DNA of 64,000 bases from JAYSYM01 sp964543475 (GCA_964543475.1 CAZIYJ010000001.1:682001-746000); one strand, 5' to 3'; shown: positions 7,851-16,502, counted from the first letter of the stretch. Numbers and translations are program-made. The notes: generated from the sequence alone by a model not told the origin.

Positions 7851-7890
7851 CCTTCGGCAAAAACAAAAAAGCGGACCAACCGTGGTCCGC
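7851..7890 (-). terminator. Rho-independent terminator of the coiled-coil gene
   Basis: GCGGACCA (7871-7878) and TGGTCCGC (7883-7890) form an 8-bp stem. Read on the minus strand it is followed by TTTTTTGTTTTT (7859-7870). It lies 36 bp past the stop of the minus-strand gene. Confidence 0.85.
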
Positions 7891-7926
7891 TGAGGATACA
7901 GAACTAAATTTAAATTCGAACGAGAA

Positions 7927-9558
7927 CTAGTAGCGAGGAACCGGGAGAATCTGTGCTCCGCCGCCGTTGAATGGCTGCGAGTATTGTTGCTGACCAAATT
8001 GCGGCTGACCGAATTGTTGACCGAACTGTTGTTGTCCATATTGTCCAGGCACCGGAACGATCTGTGCGCCCATTCCTGAAACTTGTCCTGGAATCTGCGA
8101 GTTGACGCCCATCATTGGATTCATTCCCATTCCTGTTGGTGCAGGAAGGAGGCTTTGTCCTTGGCCTGGAATCATTCCCTGCTGCATGCCTGGTTGCATG
8201 TACTGAGGAGAATAAGGTTGTTGCATCATCTGATTATTGATTGCTTGAGGTGATCCCATTGGAACTTGTGAGTTCTGAGGGACTTCGAACATTCCGTTAC
8301 CTCTGCGAAGCGCGGAGTTTCCGCCGCGTACATCGTAGAAGTCAGACGGGAAACCATTTAGCGTACTGTCTTGTCCAGGAACCGCTTCGATGCCAGGTTG
8401 TTTGTCAGAAGTTGACGCCTGCATTTTGCGTGCATCTTTCAAAGTGTCCATGCGGCTCTTAAGTTTGGCGAACGGAGAAGTGTAGTCACGAAGTTCTGAG
8501 CGAGTCATTGAGTCGCGGTAATCTTCGAGAGAGTCAGTCGCATCTTCTTGCTCTTCACTAATAGTCTGAGCGAGTTCGTAGTGTTCTTCTCTTAATTCGC
8601 TCACTCTTTCATTTTGATCTTGGATTTGTTCGTAAACATCGCGGTCGCAACCAGTGCGAGTGCGGCAAGAGTTTTGAAATTCGCGAGTTAATTTATTTAA
8701 ATCTTTATACGAAGACTTCATTTCAGATTCTAAGTCAGAAACGTCTTCTTCTAAATCAGCAGCAACGACTCGAGCGTCAGCGCCAGCGCGAAGTGCTTCG
8801 AGTGATTCAATCATTTCAGTGCGCTCAGAGTCGCGATCGAAACGAATTGATCCGAGAGTAGCGATGAGGTCAGAGATTGTTCGCTCTCCACGATTTCGAC
8901 GATCAGAATCTCTTGCGAAAACATCTTCTTTTGCGTCTTTGCGAAGATTTTTAATAAGGTCTTCGATTTTTCGAGTTACTTCTTTGCGGCGAGAAGAATC
9001 GCCCTTTTCTTTAAGTGAGGCTAGAAGTTTAGATTGGCACTTAAGCTCTTCCATATCTGTAAGAGAATCGCCGTCTTCGGTAATTTCACAGTTTCTGATT
9101 CGAGCAACCGAAACTTTAGTGTCTCTAAATTCGGTAGAGCGTATTGAATCGTCAGTTGATACAGTTTTTTCTGTGATCGCTTTAATTTCTTCGTTTAGCT
9201 TAGCAATTTTAGCTTGGTCTTCTGCAGATACACAGTCTTTGCAATCTTCAGTGACCTTTGCTTCAGTTTCAGATGAGACATCGGGTGCCGCGGTAGTTTT
9301 GCCGCCAGTGCTTGCACCGACTTCAGCTCTGATTCGCGCAGCTTCTTGAGCCATCTTTTCGCGATCACTAGCTGGAACAGCTTTACAGCGCTCATCGTTT
9401 TTGTCTGCACAGCGACGATTAGGGTCCGACGCTTGTGTTGATGAAAGTTCTACTTCACTAAAGTGATTAGTGAGTGGCTCCCACGTTAAGTTGGCAACTA
9501 AAGCCAATAGTAGAAGACCTTTTAAGGTCCCTTCTCGGCTTCTGCTTAATCGTTTCAT
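7927..9558 (-). CDS. Exported coiled-coil protein with Gln/Pro/Met-rich tail
   Basis: 543 aa. The ATG at 9558 is chosen for its strong ribosome site GAGGAGG and the signal-like segment LKGLLLLALVANLTW; an upstream in-frame start has neither. Residues of about 40-400 are acidic and helical, rich in heptad-like E/K/R/L patterns, with scattered Cys pairs (CKDC, CRTRTGC). The last 130 residues are low-complexity Gln/Gly/Pro/Met with repeated QFGQ/QYGQ blocks, and include two copies of a hydrophobic motif, GAQIVPVPG and GAQILPVPRY. A similar ending, VIVPVPG, occurs in the Gly/Met-rich protein at 45745-47925. It is probably a periplasmic or surface structural protein; no known family was recognised. 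Confidence 0.8.
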   Translation of the reverse strand: MKRLSRSREGTLKGLLLLALVANLTWEPLTNHFSEVELSSTQASDPNRRCADKNDERCKAVPASDREKMAQEAARIRAEVGASTGGKTTAAPDVSSETEAKVTEDCKDCVSAEDQAKIAKLNEEIKAITEKTVSTDDSIRSTEFRDTKVSVARIRNCEITEDGDSLTDMEELKCQSKLLASLKEKGDSSRRKEVTRKIEDLIKNLRKDAKEDVFARDSDRRNRGERTISDLIATLGSIRFDRDSERTEMIESLEALRAGADARVVAADLEEDVSDLESEMKSSYKDLNKLTREFQNSCRTRTGCDRDVYEQIQDQNERVSELREEHYELAQTISEEQEDATDSLEDYRDSMTRSELRDYTSPFAKLKSRMDTLKDARKMQASTSDKQPGIEAVPGQDSTLNGFPSDFYDVRGGNSALRRGNGMFEVPQNSQVPMGSPQAINNQMMQQPYSPQYMQPGMQQGMIPGQGQSLLPAPTGMGMNPMMGVNSQIPGQVSGMGAQIVPVPGQYGQQQFGQQFGQPQFGQQQYSQPFNGGGAQILPVPRY

Positions 9559-9685
9559 ATATCCTCCTCGTTCAAGCCGCCTCTTGCGGCGTGGACCCAA
9601 TACGGGCCCACTCGAATACAATCCACTTTCCGTTCCAACACTAGGTCTGTGGGAAAATGGCTAACAGCTTGATTTATCGAGAGAT

Positions 9686-9698
9686 TCTCAATATGAGA
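9686..9698. promoter_or_regulatory. Palindrome TCTCA-N3-TGAGA, candidate regulator site
   Basis: TCTCAATATGAGA, 128 bp upstream of the coiled-coil gene start and 198 bp upstream of kamA. One of four exact copies in the window, all in intergenic or gene-start DNA. Confidence 0.5.
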
Positions 9699-9833
9699 TT
9701 GTGCTTAGAAGTTCGACGCGTGTATTCGCAGCTAACGGTCCGACTCGCAAATGCGCCTGAGTGAACCTGTTATCGCGCACTTAGCTCTGTCGAAATTTTA
9801 GAGACCCAGAGCGAGAAACGACGCCCATTATCG

Positions 9834-9874
9834 CCCATTGGTAGCTGCTACCCAGGTGTAGCAATAGTGCGTTA
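9834..9874 (-). repeat. 41-bp palindromic interspersed element, copy 1
   Basis: Read on the minus strand it starts TAACGCACTATTGCTAC and contains the hairpin GGTAGCAGCTACC (two 6-bp arms around one A) followed by AATGGG. It ends 21 bp before the kamA start. It is near-identical to copies at 23384, 44406 and 61342. Confidence 0.85.
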
Positions 9875-9895
9875 GATTGTTGTTCGACGGAGAAT

Positions 9896-11095
9896 ATGAA
9901 ACTTAAGTTTGAAGCCGCACCCATTAAACCAGCACTTGCTAACCAGTCGGATTGGTCTGATTGGAAGTGGCAGGTTCGTTCGTCGCTCTCGACTTTAAGC
10001 GAATTCGAAAAGGCATTTCATCTTACTGATGAAGAGCGATTGGGTTTTGAAAAGCCTGAGTTTCAAATTCGCTGTACTCCTTATTACGCGAGTCTTGCAT
10101 CAGCCGATAATCCCCACGATCCGATCCGTAAAATTTTGGTTCCTACAGTGCGGGAGCTTCAGCCCGGAATTCAGCAGATGCTTGATCCGTTGGGGGAGCG
10201 AGTCAACAATCCTGCTCCGCGAGTGATCCATCGTTACCCCGATCGATGTTTATTTTTGGTAACTGATTTCTGCAGTGTGTACTGCAGATATTGCACGCGC
10301 AAACACTTCACAGCGACTGATCAGTCGTTCGTTCGCTCAAGTGAGTACGACCAAGCGCTATCTTATTTGAAATCAAAAACAGGATTGCGCGAAGTAATTC
10401 TATCAGGCGGCGACCCTCTCACTTTGAGTGACTCGGCTCTCGATAGAGTTTTAAGTGACCTTCGCTCGATTGAACATATCGAGATCATTCGCATTGGTTC
10501 GCGCATGCCGGTGGTTTGCCCGATGCGCGTGACAGAAGAGTTAGTGAGTGTGATCAAGAAGCATCATCCAGTTTTCATGATGACTCACTTTAATCACCCG
10601 CGAGAAGTGACAGCAGAAGCTGCGCAAGCGCTAACTCGAATGGTAGACGCCGGAATTCCGACGTTTAACCAGCTTGTGTTGCTCAACGGAGTCAATAATC
10701 ACCCAGCTGTTATCTCCGCATTGTCTCGTCGTTTGATGTACCTTCGCGTGAAGCCTTACTACATGTTCCAGTGCGACCCTTCGTTCGGCACAGATCACTT
10801 GCGAACTTCGGTCGAAGATTCACTTTCAATTCAGCGCGAGCTTTGGGGAAATCTCAGTGGGCTTGCGATGCCGAATTTATCTTTGGATATTCCCGAGGGT
10901 GGAGGCAAGGCGGGCCTTACTCCGAACTTCGAGATTGAGCGCACTTGGAATGGTGAAATCGAAACGCGCGTATTCGAAGGCTGGGATGGCAAGCGCTCTG
11001 AGTATGTAAGCCCTGCAGCTTCGTCGATTGTGAAACCGATCGACGCCGAAGTTTATTTGCACGAATGGGAAACTCTTAAGGGAGCAAAGTTGTAA
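9896..11095 (+). CDS. kamA: Lysine 2,3-aminomutase
   Basis: 399 aa radical SAM, PLP-dependent enzyme converting L-lysine to L-beta-lysine. The SAM-cluster cysteines are 126, 130 and 133 in FCSVYCRYC. The PLP lysine is Lys338 in PEGGGKAG. Asp294 and Asp331 sit where the clostridial enzyme has its two substrate-amine-binding aspartates, with a constant offset of one residue. The C-terminal domain missing in the EF-P modifying enzyme EpmB is present, so a true aminomutase is favoured. Beta-lysine may be a step in lysine breakdown, a compatible-solute precursor, or an EF-P modification substrate. ATG preceded by CGGAG. The Nudix gene starts within its stop codon. Confidence 0.88.
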   Translation: MKLKFEAAPIKPALANQSDWSDWKWQVRSSLSTLSEFEKAFHLTDEERLGFEKPEFQIRCTPYYASLASADNPHDPIRKILVPTVRELQPGIQQMLDPLGERVNNPAPRVIHRYPDRCLFLVTDFCSVYCRYCTRKHFTATDQSFVRSSEYDQALSYLKSKTGLREVILSGGDPLTLSDSALDRVLSDLRSIEHIEIIRIGSRMPVVCPMRVTEELVSVIKKHHPVFMMTHFNHPREVTAEAAQALTRMVDAGIPTFNQLVLLNGVNNHPAVISALSRRLMYLRVKPYYMFQCDPSFGTDHLRTSVEDSLSIQRELWGNLSGLAMPNLSLDIPEGGGKAGLTPNFEIERTWNGEIETRVFEGWDGKRSEYVSPAASSIVKPIDAEVYLHEWETLKGAKL

Positions 11096-11538
11096 TGAAA
11101 ATTCGTCCGCTAGCTTTGGCGCTTATTGAAAACTCCGCAGGTAAGATGCTGTTTCACGAGGGAACCGACACTGTTAAGAACGAGAAGTTCTACCGTCCCT
11201 TGGGTGGCGGAATAGATTTCGGTGAGACAGGCACTGCCGCTGTTATTCGAGAGTTCAAAGAGGAATTAGATCGCGAGATTGAAGTTTCAGAACTCGCCGG
11301 AATATTTGAGAATATCTTCACGTACGAGGGTAAACCCGGCCATGAAATCGTTTTGCTGTATCGGGCAAAGTTTATTCATCCAGAAGAGAACGACGGGTAC
11401 GACATCATCGAGTCAGGACGAGTAGTTGGCCGCGCTGTTTGGCGATCTATTGAAGAGATTCGATCAGCTGGAGCAAAGATATATCCCACAGGGATAGAGC
11501 GTCTTTTTCGCGCCAGCGCGAAACTTAACCCAGTGTAG
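11095..11538 (+). CDS. Nudix hydrolase
   Basis: 147 aa. The Nudix box runs from Gly38 to about residue 60: GGGIDFGETG, then REFKEEL with the metal-binding glutamates at 53, 56 and 57. It hydrolyses a nucleoside diphosphate linked to some other group; the substrate cannot be told. Its ATG overlaps the kamA stop by one base, so the pair is an operon. Its 3' end overlaps the convergent membrane-protein gene by 14 bp. Confidence 0.9.
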   Translation: MKIRPLALALIENSAGKMLFHEGTDTVKNEKFYRPLGGGIDFGETGTAAVIREFKEELDREIEVSELAGIFENIFTYEGKPGHEIVLLYRAKFIHPEENDGYDIIESGRVVGRAVWRSIEEIRSAGAKIYPTGIERLFRASAKLNPV

Positions 11539-12052
11539 GTTTCTTTGCGCGAAGGCGGCGATAGAGGGCGGGGCCGCCGAGAAGAACAACCATCACGATG
11601 ATCGCGGCGAGAGTGCCGTCGCCTAAAAGACTATTCAAATAAAGTGTTGAGGCTGCAACGACGGCGAAGAAGATCATGTCGCCGGCGATTGTGATGGCCC
11701 AGCCCGTGAGAAATCCGTGACCGACGATGAATGTTGCAATTCTTCCGGTCATTGGGTCCGAGCCAAATGCGAAAATGATGAGCGAGAAAATATTTGGTCT
11801 AAATCCGAATCGCTCCATGTTCTTAAGATATTCGGTTTTAATCTTAGGATTGATTCGCGCAAACGCCTGAGATTTTCGAACTTTGTGCATGATCGGATCA
11901 AAGCAAATTGCGAGAAGGCAATCAGAGACAAAATAGATCGCTGCAATCTGAAGCCAGTGCATTCCTCGGCCATCGGCGAGAATTACTCCGGCAGGAATTC
12001 CTCCGCCGAACGGAATGATGAAAAGTAAAAAAACGTCGACTGCATCTTTCAC
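11525..12052 (-). CDS. Multi-pass membrane protein of unknown function
   Basis: 175 aa with about four hydrophobic segments: VFLLFIIPFGGGIPAGVIL, IAAIYFVSDCLLAI, an amphipathic middle, then WAITIAGDMIFFAVVAAS and AAIIVMVVLLGGPAL. The GGGIPAGV motif in the first helix faintly recalls small multidrug-export-like proteins, but the match is too weak to name. GTG start (12052) overlaps the uvrD stop by four bases (GTGA), so it is translationally coupled to the helicase gene. Confidence 0.7.
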   Translation of the reverse strand: MKDAVDVFLLFIIPFGGGIPAGVILADGRGMHWLQIAAIYFVSDCLLAICFDPIMHKVRKSQAFARINPKIKTEYLKNMERFGFRPNIFSLIIFAFGSDPMTGRIATFIVGHGFLTGWAITIAGDMIFFAVVAASTLYLNSLLGDGTLAAIIVMVVLLGGPALYRRLRAKKPTLG

Positions 12053-14349
12053 ACGCGCTCGAGTCGAGCGTATTTCACAACGAATTTCTTAACAGTGTTG
12101 TCGCCAAACACCACCGAAACTTTTAGGTCTTCGCCACTGCCAGAAGCATCTAAAATATTTCCAACGCCGTAAGTTGGGTGACGAACGCGCTGCCCTTTTT
12201 TGAAGGCTTGTGCGCCGCCGCTTTCATCGAAGTCTTCGTCACCAAAATCTTCGTAGTTCGGCATTGAGGAACCTTCAGAAGACTTAGACATGAGCGGATG
12301 CTGCTTATATCCGCCGAGGCCACCACTTGCGTAGGCATCTGGTCCGTCGCCAAATCGGTCGCGTGCTCGCTGAACAAAACCAGGGCGCGCCATTGACGAC
12401 GTCATCTGCACGAACTCTTGTGGAATTTCTTTTAAGAAACGACTTGGCGGATTGAATTGTTCAGAGCCCCAGACTTTTCTAGTTCGCGCGTGAGTCAGAT
12501 ACAATTTTTTCTCGGCGCGGGTCATTCCAACATACATTAAGCGTCGTTCTTCTTCGATCGCTGTTGGATTGTCGCTCTCAGTTGATCTGCCGCTTGGGAA
12601 TAGGTTCTCTTCAAGTCCAACAATAAAAGCGTAAGGGAACTCAAGACCTTTCGAAATATGAAGTGTCATCAGAGTGACCGAATTATCTTTTTCTTCCATC
12701 GAGTCGATGTCTGAAATTAAAGACATCTCTTCAAGGAAAGTTTGAAGCGTAGCTTCTTCGCCACGTTCTTCTGAGAACTTTGCGATTGCGTTGTCTAATT
12801 CTTCTAAGTTTTCGATTCGCGCTTCAGCTTCTGGAGTGTCTTCATCTTTGAGACGATTCACATACGAAGTATTATCTAAGATCGCATGATAAAACTCGTG
12901 AAGGCTTTTTGATTCGGCAGTTTGCTGGAGTGATGCGATCATGTTGTAGAAAGTGCGAAGCTTACTTGTGGTGCCAGCGTTGTATTCGCGAGCGTCGATC
13001 ATTTCGCCCATCGCTTCGATGAAAGTGATCCCTCTCGAGTTAGCAAACTCTTCTAGCTTGTCGATTGTCGTCTTGCCAATTCCACGGGCGGGAACATTGA
13101 TGATTCTTCTTAATGAAACATCATCGCCAGCGTTGAGACACACCTTCATGTAAGCGAGCATGTCTTTAATTTCCATGCGTTCGTAAAATCCAACACCACC
13201 GACTATTTTATAGGGAACGTTACGAGTGCGAAGCTGCTCTTCCAAAACTCGCGATTGCGCATTGGTACGGTAGAAAACCGCGATCTCTGAATAGTTGAGA
13301 TCGCCACCATTGATCGCTGCTTCAATTTCTTTTACGACATAACGAGCTTCTTCGTATTCGTTGGGCTCTTCGCGAACTTGAATCAACTCTCCCGCATTGT
13401 TTTCGGTAAAAAGAGTTTTATCTTTTCGTTCGGTATTGTTTTTAATTACATTCTTTGCAGCATTAACGATAGTTTGTGTTGATCGATAGTTCTGCTCAAG
13501 CCTGACAACCTTTGCTTCAGGAAAATCTTTTTCGAAATTTAAGATGTTCGAGATGTCGGCGCCTCGCCAAGAATAAATACTTTGGTCTTCATCTCCAACA
13601 ACACAAAGATTTCGGTGGGCGGCCGCAAGCTTTTGAACAAGTAAATACTGAATGCGGTTGGTATCTTGATATTCATCGACCATCAAAAACCTAAATCGAT
13701 TTTGATAAGCCTCTAGCACAGCCGGGTAACTTTCGAAAAGTTCGAATGTTTTTAAAAGCAGATCTGCGAAATCGAGGGCGTTAGCTCGCTTCATATCGAT
13801 TTCATATCGTTCATAAACTTTGATCACGTAGTCGTTGAACATGTGTTTGCGCTTCGACATATCACTTGGCGACCAACCTTCAGTTTTTGCGTGATTGATT
13901 GCGCTTTGAAAACTTTTAGCCGGGTATGATTTGTCGTCGATGTTGAGCGCGGTAAGAACTTTTTTGATCATCGAAAGCTGATCAGAGCTGTCGTAAATTC
14001 CAAAGAAGGGCTTGAACTCAAGTAAGTGAATATGTTCGCGGAGTATTCGCGCGCAGATTGAGTGGAAAGTTGAAATCCACATCCGGCCATAGACTGGAAT
14101 GCCAAGATCACGGAGCAGCGAAAGGATTCGGCCCTCCATCTCCCGAGCCGCCTTGTTCGTGAAAGTAACGGCCATTATCTCCATCGGAGTTGCCAAACCT
14201 TGTGCAACCAGGTTGGCCGTTCGATAGGTCAAAACACGAGTCTTTCCGGAGCCCGCGCCAGCTAGAATTAAAAGGGGTCCCGTGAGGGCATTCATGGCCT
14301 CTTTTTGCGGTGGATTTAACGATCGAGAAAGTTTTTCAAACGCATCCAT
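12049..14349 (-). CDS. uvrD: UvrD/PcrA-type superfamily 1 DNA helicase
   Basis: 766 aa 3'-5' helicase acting in nucleotide excision and mismatch repair and in removing RecA or stalled polymerase. Visible motifs: Q-motif LNPPQKEAM, Walker A GAGSGKT at 31-37, motif II VDEYQDTN, motif III QSIYSWRGAD, motif IV LEQNYRST, and motif VI near the C-terminus VGMTRAEKKLYL. The end carries the Tudor-like PcrA/UvrD tail, RVRHPTYGVGNIL and VKKFVVKYARL, which binds RNA polymerase in relatives. The ATG at 14349 lacks a clear ribosome site. First gene of a two-gene unit with the membrane protein. Confidence 0.92.
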   Translation of the reverse strand: MDAFEKLSRSLNPPQKEAMNALTGPLLILAGAGSGKTRVLTYRTANLVAQGLATPMEIMAVTFTNKAAREMEGRILSLLRDLGIPVYGRMWISTFHSICARILREHIHLLEFKPFFGIYDSSDQLSMIKKVLTALNIDDKSYPAKSFQSAINHAKTEGWSPSDMSKRKHMFNDYVIKVYERYEIDMKRANALDFADLLLKTFELFESYPAVLEAYQNRFRFLMVDEYQDTNRIQYLLVQKLAAAHRNLCVVGDEDQSIYSWRGADISNILNFEKDFPEAKVVRLEQNYRSTQTIVNAAKNVIKNNTERKDKTLFTENNAGELIQVREEPNEYEEARYVVKEIEAAINGGDLNYSEIAVFYRTNAQSRVLEEQLRTRNVPYKIVGGVGFYERMEIKDMLAYMKVCLNAGDDVSLRRIINVPARGIGKTTIDKLEEFANSRGITFIEAMGEMIDAREYNAGTTSKLRTFYNMIASLQQTAESKSLHEFYHAILDNTSYVNRLKDEDTPEAEARIENLEELDNAIAKFSEERGEEATLQTFLEEMSLISDIDSMEEKDNSVTLMTLHISKGLEFPYAFIVGLEENLFPSGRSTESDNPTAIEEERRLMYVGMTRAEKKLYLTHARTRKVWGSEQFNPPSRFLKEIPQEFVQMTSSMARPGFVQRARDRFGDGPDAYASGGLGGYKQHPLMSKSSEGSSMPNYEDFGDEDFDESGGAQAFKKGQRVRHPTYGVGNILDASGSGEDLKVSVVFGDNTVKKFVVKYARLERV

Positions 14350-14384
14350 CGGGAGAGGTAACCGCCTTGTGGGTAATGACGCAA

Positions 14385-14401
14385 AGGGTTAAATTAACCC
14401 T
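14385..14401. promoter_or_regulatory. 17-bp perfect palindrome in the uvrD/lipoprotein divergent promoter
   Basis: AGGGTTAA-A-TTAACCCT, 36 bp before uvrD and 54 bp before the divergent lipoprotein gene. The position and symmetry fit a dimeric repressor operator. It is not followed by a T-run. Confidence 0.45.
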
Positions 14402-14454
14402 GCCTTAGAAATTAAGGTCATTCGTCGGTTGTTATAATCGGGCAGGGCGCATTT

Positions 14455-15810
14455 GTGAAGCAGTCATTGAAGCAGATTCTCAGCAGCCAACTAATCTTAA
14501 TCCCTGCGATTTTTCTCGCTGCTTGCAGCTCTCCGTTCAACTCTGACAAATCAACTGAGTATCAAATTCCGTGGCAGTCCGAGAATGGCAAATACGAGCT
14601 CCAGAACGTTTCGATTAAGTCACTTTCGGATCCGGAAACGCTTAGTAGTCCGCTTGTGCGGCTGTTCGTAACCCCGGCAGAAGAAAATGGCTCACTTGCT
14701 GGTCCGATGGCGATCGGTCGATTTATGACGAGCACCAAGGGTGTGCGAATTCCGCTCGATTTCGTTTCGCTTCAAGGTGCATCAATTCATGCCCACTTCG
14801 AACGAGTTTATGAATTTGATCGTGCAGTTGGTGTTGATCGCTATTTAACTTGGCCAATTCAAATTTCTATTGAGACTGAAATTCTAAGTAAGCATGAACA
14901 GACTAACAATGCGTACTTCGATGGAGTTCGAAACGCGATTCTGATTCTTCCGTACAAAGATGATACTCGCGAAGGCTTGCCTCTGAGCTTGAACGGCGGA
15001 GTACTCAGTCACGAACACTTTCATTCGATCTTCGACAAACTTGTCATGAAGCGTCTCAGTAGCGCGGGGTTAAAAGTCGATCGTCATATCTCTGAACTTG
15101 CGGCGCTCGAGCCCGTTGAAGTTTCGATTGAAAGTAAACTGGGAAGGTCTGAGCCAAAAGTTGATTCGGTTGAATTCAACGACTTCTTGGTTCGAGCTAT
15201 GAACGAAGGCTTGGCAGACTATTGGGCATGGCTGCAATCTAACGACACTGACTTTGTAGGTCGATCAATCTCTGGCCTTCGGGAGTGTCGTCGGCTCGAC
15301 AAACAATTCTCTCATTTGCCTGCGGCCTCGTCATTAAAGTCTCAAGTCTTTATTGATGCGGCAACAAGAGAGAGCGAAAAGCTTCATGTAAGTTGGATGC
15401 ATTATCAAGTTGGTGCTCAGTACGCTCGATTCTTTAGAGAGCTTTCGATTGCGATTCACGGCGAGAAGCCAGGTTTTATTGAGCGAGTTGAGTTAGCTCA
15501 ATCGTTGGTCGCAGCACTTCATGAGTTTTCTCAGGTGGCCATTCAAAAATATGCTTCTGAAGATATCGCAACTGACAAAATTGCAGACCTGTTTGTAAAG
15601 AACATTTCTCCGTCGCGTTTAAGCAAAAAGTCATGTGAGATTCTCTCTGAGTTTACAAGAGACGGAGCATCGCTCCCGCAAGGCTGTTCGTCTGTCGGCG
15701 TTGACTCGAATGAAGTTCTCAAAAACAAAATATTGCGCTTTAAAAATGCTCCTCAAAAATTGCAGAACTGCTCGTGTGAAATGAACGAGAGTACAGGCAT
15801 ATGCGAATAG
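14455..15810 (+). CDS. Predicted HEXXH zinc metallopeptidase lipoprotein
   Basis: 451 aa from a GTG start with CAGGGCG upstream. The N-terminus is a lipoprotein signal ending AIFLAAC, with Cys24 as the lipidated residue. His186-Glu187-x-x-His190 (SHEHFHSIF) followed by NEGLADYW with Glu251 gives the HEXXH plus distant Glu layout of gluzincin metallopeptidases. The C-terminal half is helical and ends in a Cys-rich tail (CSCEMNESTGICE). No closer family was recognised. The next gene starts within its last ten bases, so the lipoprotein and the predicted outer-membrane barrel are co-translated. Confidence 0.75.
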   Translation: MKQSLKQILSSQLILIPAIFLAACSSPFNSDKSTEYQIPWQSENGKYELQNVSIKSLSDPETLSSPLVRLFVTPAEENGSLAGPMAIGRFMTSTKGVRIPLDFVSLQGASIHAHFERVYEFDRAVGVDRYLTWPIQISIETEILSKHEQTNNAYFDGVRNAILILPYKDDTREGLPLSLNGGVLSHEHFHSIFDKLVMKRLSSAGLKVDRHISELAALEPVEVSIESKLGRSEPKVDSVEFNDFLVRAMNEGLADYWAWLQSNDTDFVGRSISGLRECRRLDKQFSHLPAASSLKSQVFIDAATRESEKLHVSWMHYQVGAQYARFFRELSIAIHGEKPGFIERVELAQSLVAALHEFSQVAIQKYASEDIATDKIADLFVKNISPSRLSKKSCEILSEFTRDGASLPQGCSSVGVDSNEVLKNKILRFKNAPQKLQNCSCEMNESTGICE

Positions 15811-16445
15811 TTCTCGCGATCATCTTTTTAATTTGTACTCTCGATGCGTTTTCGCAAGAGCCAACTCTCGACGACGATAACGCTAAAGTTGCACCCAAAT
15901 CTTCACCGTCAAAGCCTTTAGCAAAACCTTCGAAAGTTTTAAAAAAAAAGCCATCGGTTGTACGTACTAGAGGAATCATCAGCGGTGGGCTTGGTGTGGT
16001 TGCTGAGAAGTCGAACGACAATCGCACCTTTGAACCGCGTACATTGCTATTCGGTCGTGGCGGTGTTGAGCACGGTCAGCACGAATTTCTTCTTGAGGTC
16101 GGTGGGTTTAAACAAGAAACAGGATCGAGCGGCGTAACAGTCTCGCGTCTGCATCAACAAGTTGATTTTTGGTATCACTTCTTAATGTTGTCTCAAGCAA
16201 AAGTCGGGAGTCCTTACATTGGTATTGGCGTCGGTGCGCAAAGAGATGAAGTGTCGACCAACCTGTTTGGTCCAACGACAAAGTCGGTCGGTGCATTCGA
16301 AGCGCAGTTGAGCGTGGGCGCAGGCTACAGATTATCTTTGGGCGAATCGCTTGCATTGTGGCTGGAGGGTCGCCTTGCGACCTCAAACAACTATCAGCCG
16401 CGAGTCTTGCCTTCAGCGATAGTTGCGATCGGCGTGCGCCTTTAG
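15801..16445 (+). CDS. Predicted small outer-membrane beta-barrel protein
   Basis: 214 aa with a signal peptide cleaved after DAFS, a Pro/Lys-rich linker (residues 30-55) and about eight amphipathic strands such as HEFLLEVGGF, SPYIGIGVGAQ, LSVGAGYRLSLG and ALWLEGRLA. It ends AIVAIGVRL, typical of OmpA/OmpW-size barrels. Overlaps the upstream HEXXH lipoprotein gene by ten bases, suggesting joint function at the outer membrane. Confidence 0.7.
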   Translation: MRIVLAIIFLICTLDAFSQEPTLDDDNAKVAPKSSPSKPLAKPSKVLKKKPSVVRTRGIISGGLGVVAEKSNDNRTFEPRTLLFGRGGVEHGQHEFLLEVGGFKQETGSSGVTVSRLHQQVDFWYHFLMLSQAKVGSPYIGIGVGAQRDEVSTNLFGPTTKSVGAFEAQLSVGAGYRLSLGESLALWLEGRLATSNNYQPRVLPSAIVAIGVRL

Positions 16446-16450
16446 ACGAA

Positions 16451-16476
16451 AAAAAACCCGCAATCTCTTGCGGGTT
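16451..16476 (-). terminator. Rho-independent terminator of the SPOR gene
   Basis: AACCCGCAA (16455-16463), loop TCTC, TTGCGGGTT (16468-16476). Read on the minus strand the stem is followed by a run of T. It may also stop the convergent barrel gene. Confidence 0.85.
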
Positions 16477-16502
16477 CTCTCGGAATACAATTTAAGTTCT
16501 AA

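Larger units (their letters stand above)
9559..9895. other. Divergent intergenic region between coiled-coil gene and kamA
   Basis: This 337-bp gene-free stretch carries promoters for two divergent genes. It contains one copy of the TCTCA-N3-TGAGA palindrome (9686) and one copy of the 41-bp palindromic element (9834), listed separately. No RNA gene or further open frame with a ribosome site was seen. Confidence 0.6.

Noticed and set aside
8819..9349. 176-aa plus-strand frame inside the coiled-coil gene
   Set aside because: Antisense shadow of an Arg/Glu-rich coding region; Ser/Arg composition and no ribosome site.
7755..9675. 14-base direct repeat TAACAGCTTGATTT at 7755 and 9662 flanking the coiled-coil gene, like an insertion duplication
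   Set aside because: Several 14-mers are expected to recur by chance in 64 kb, and no transposase or inverted ends accompany it.
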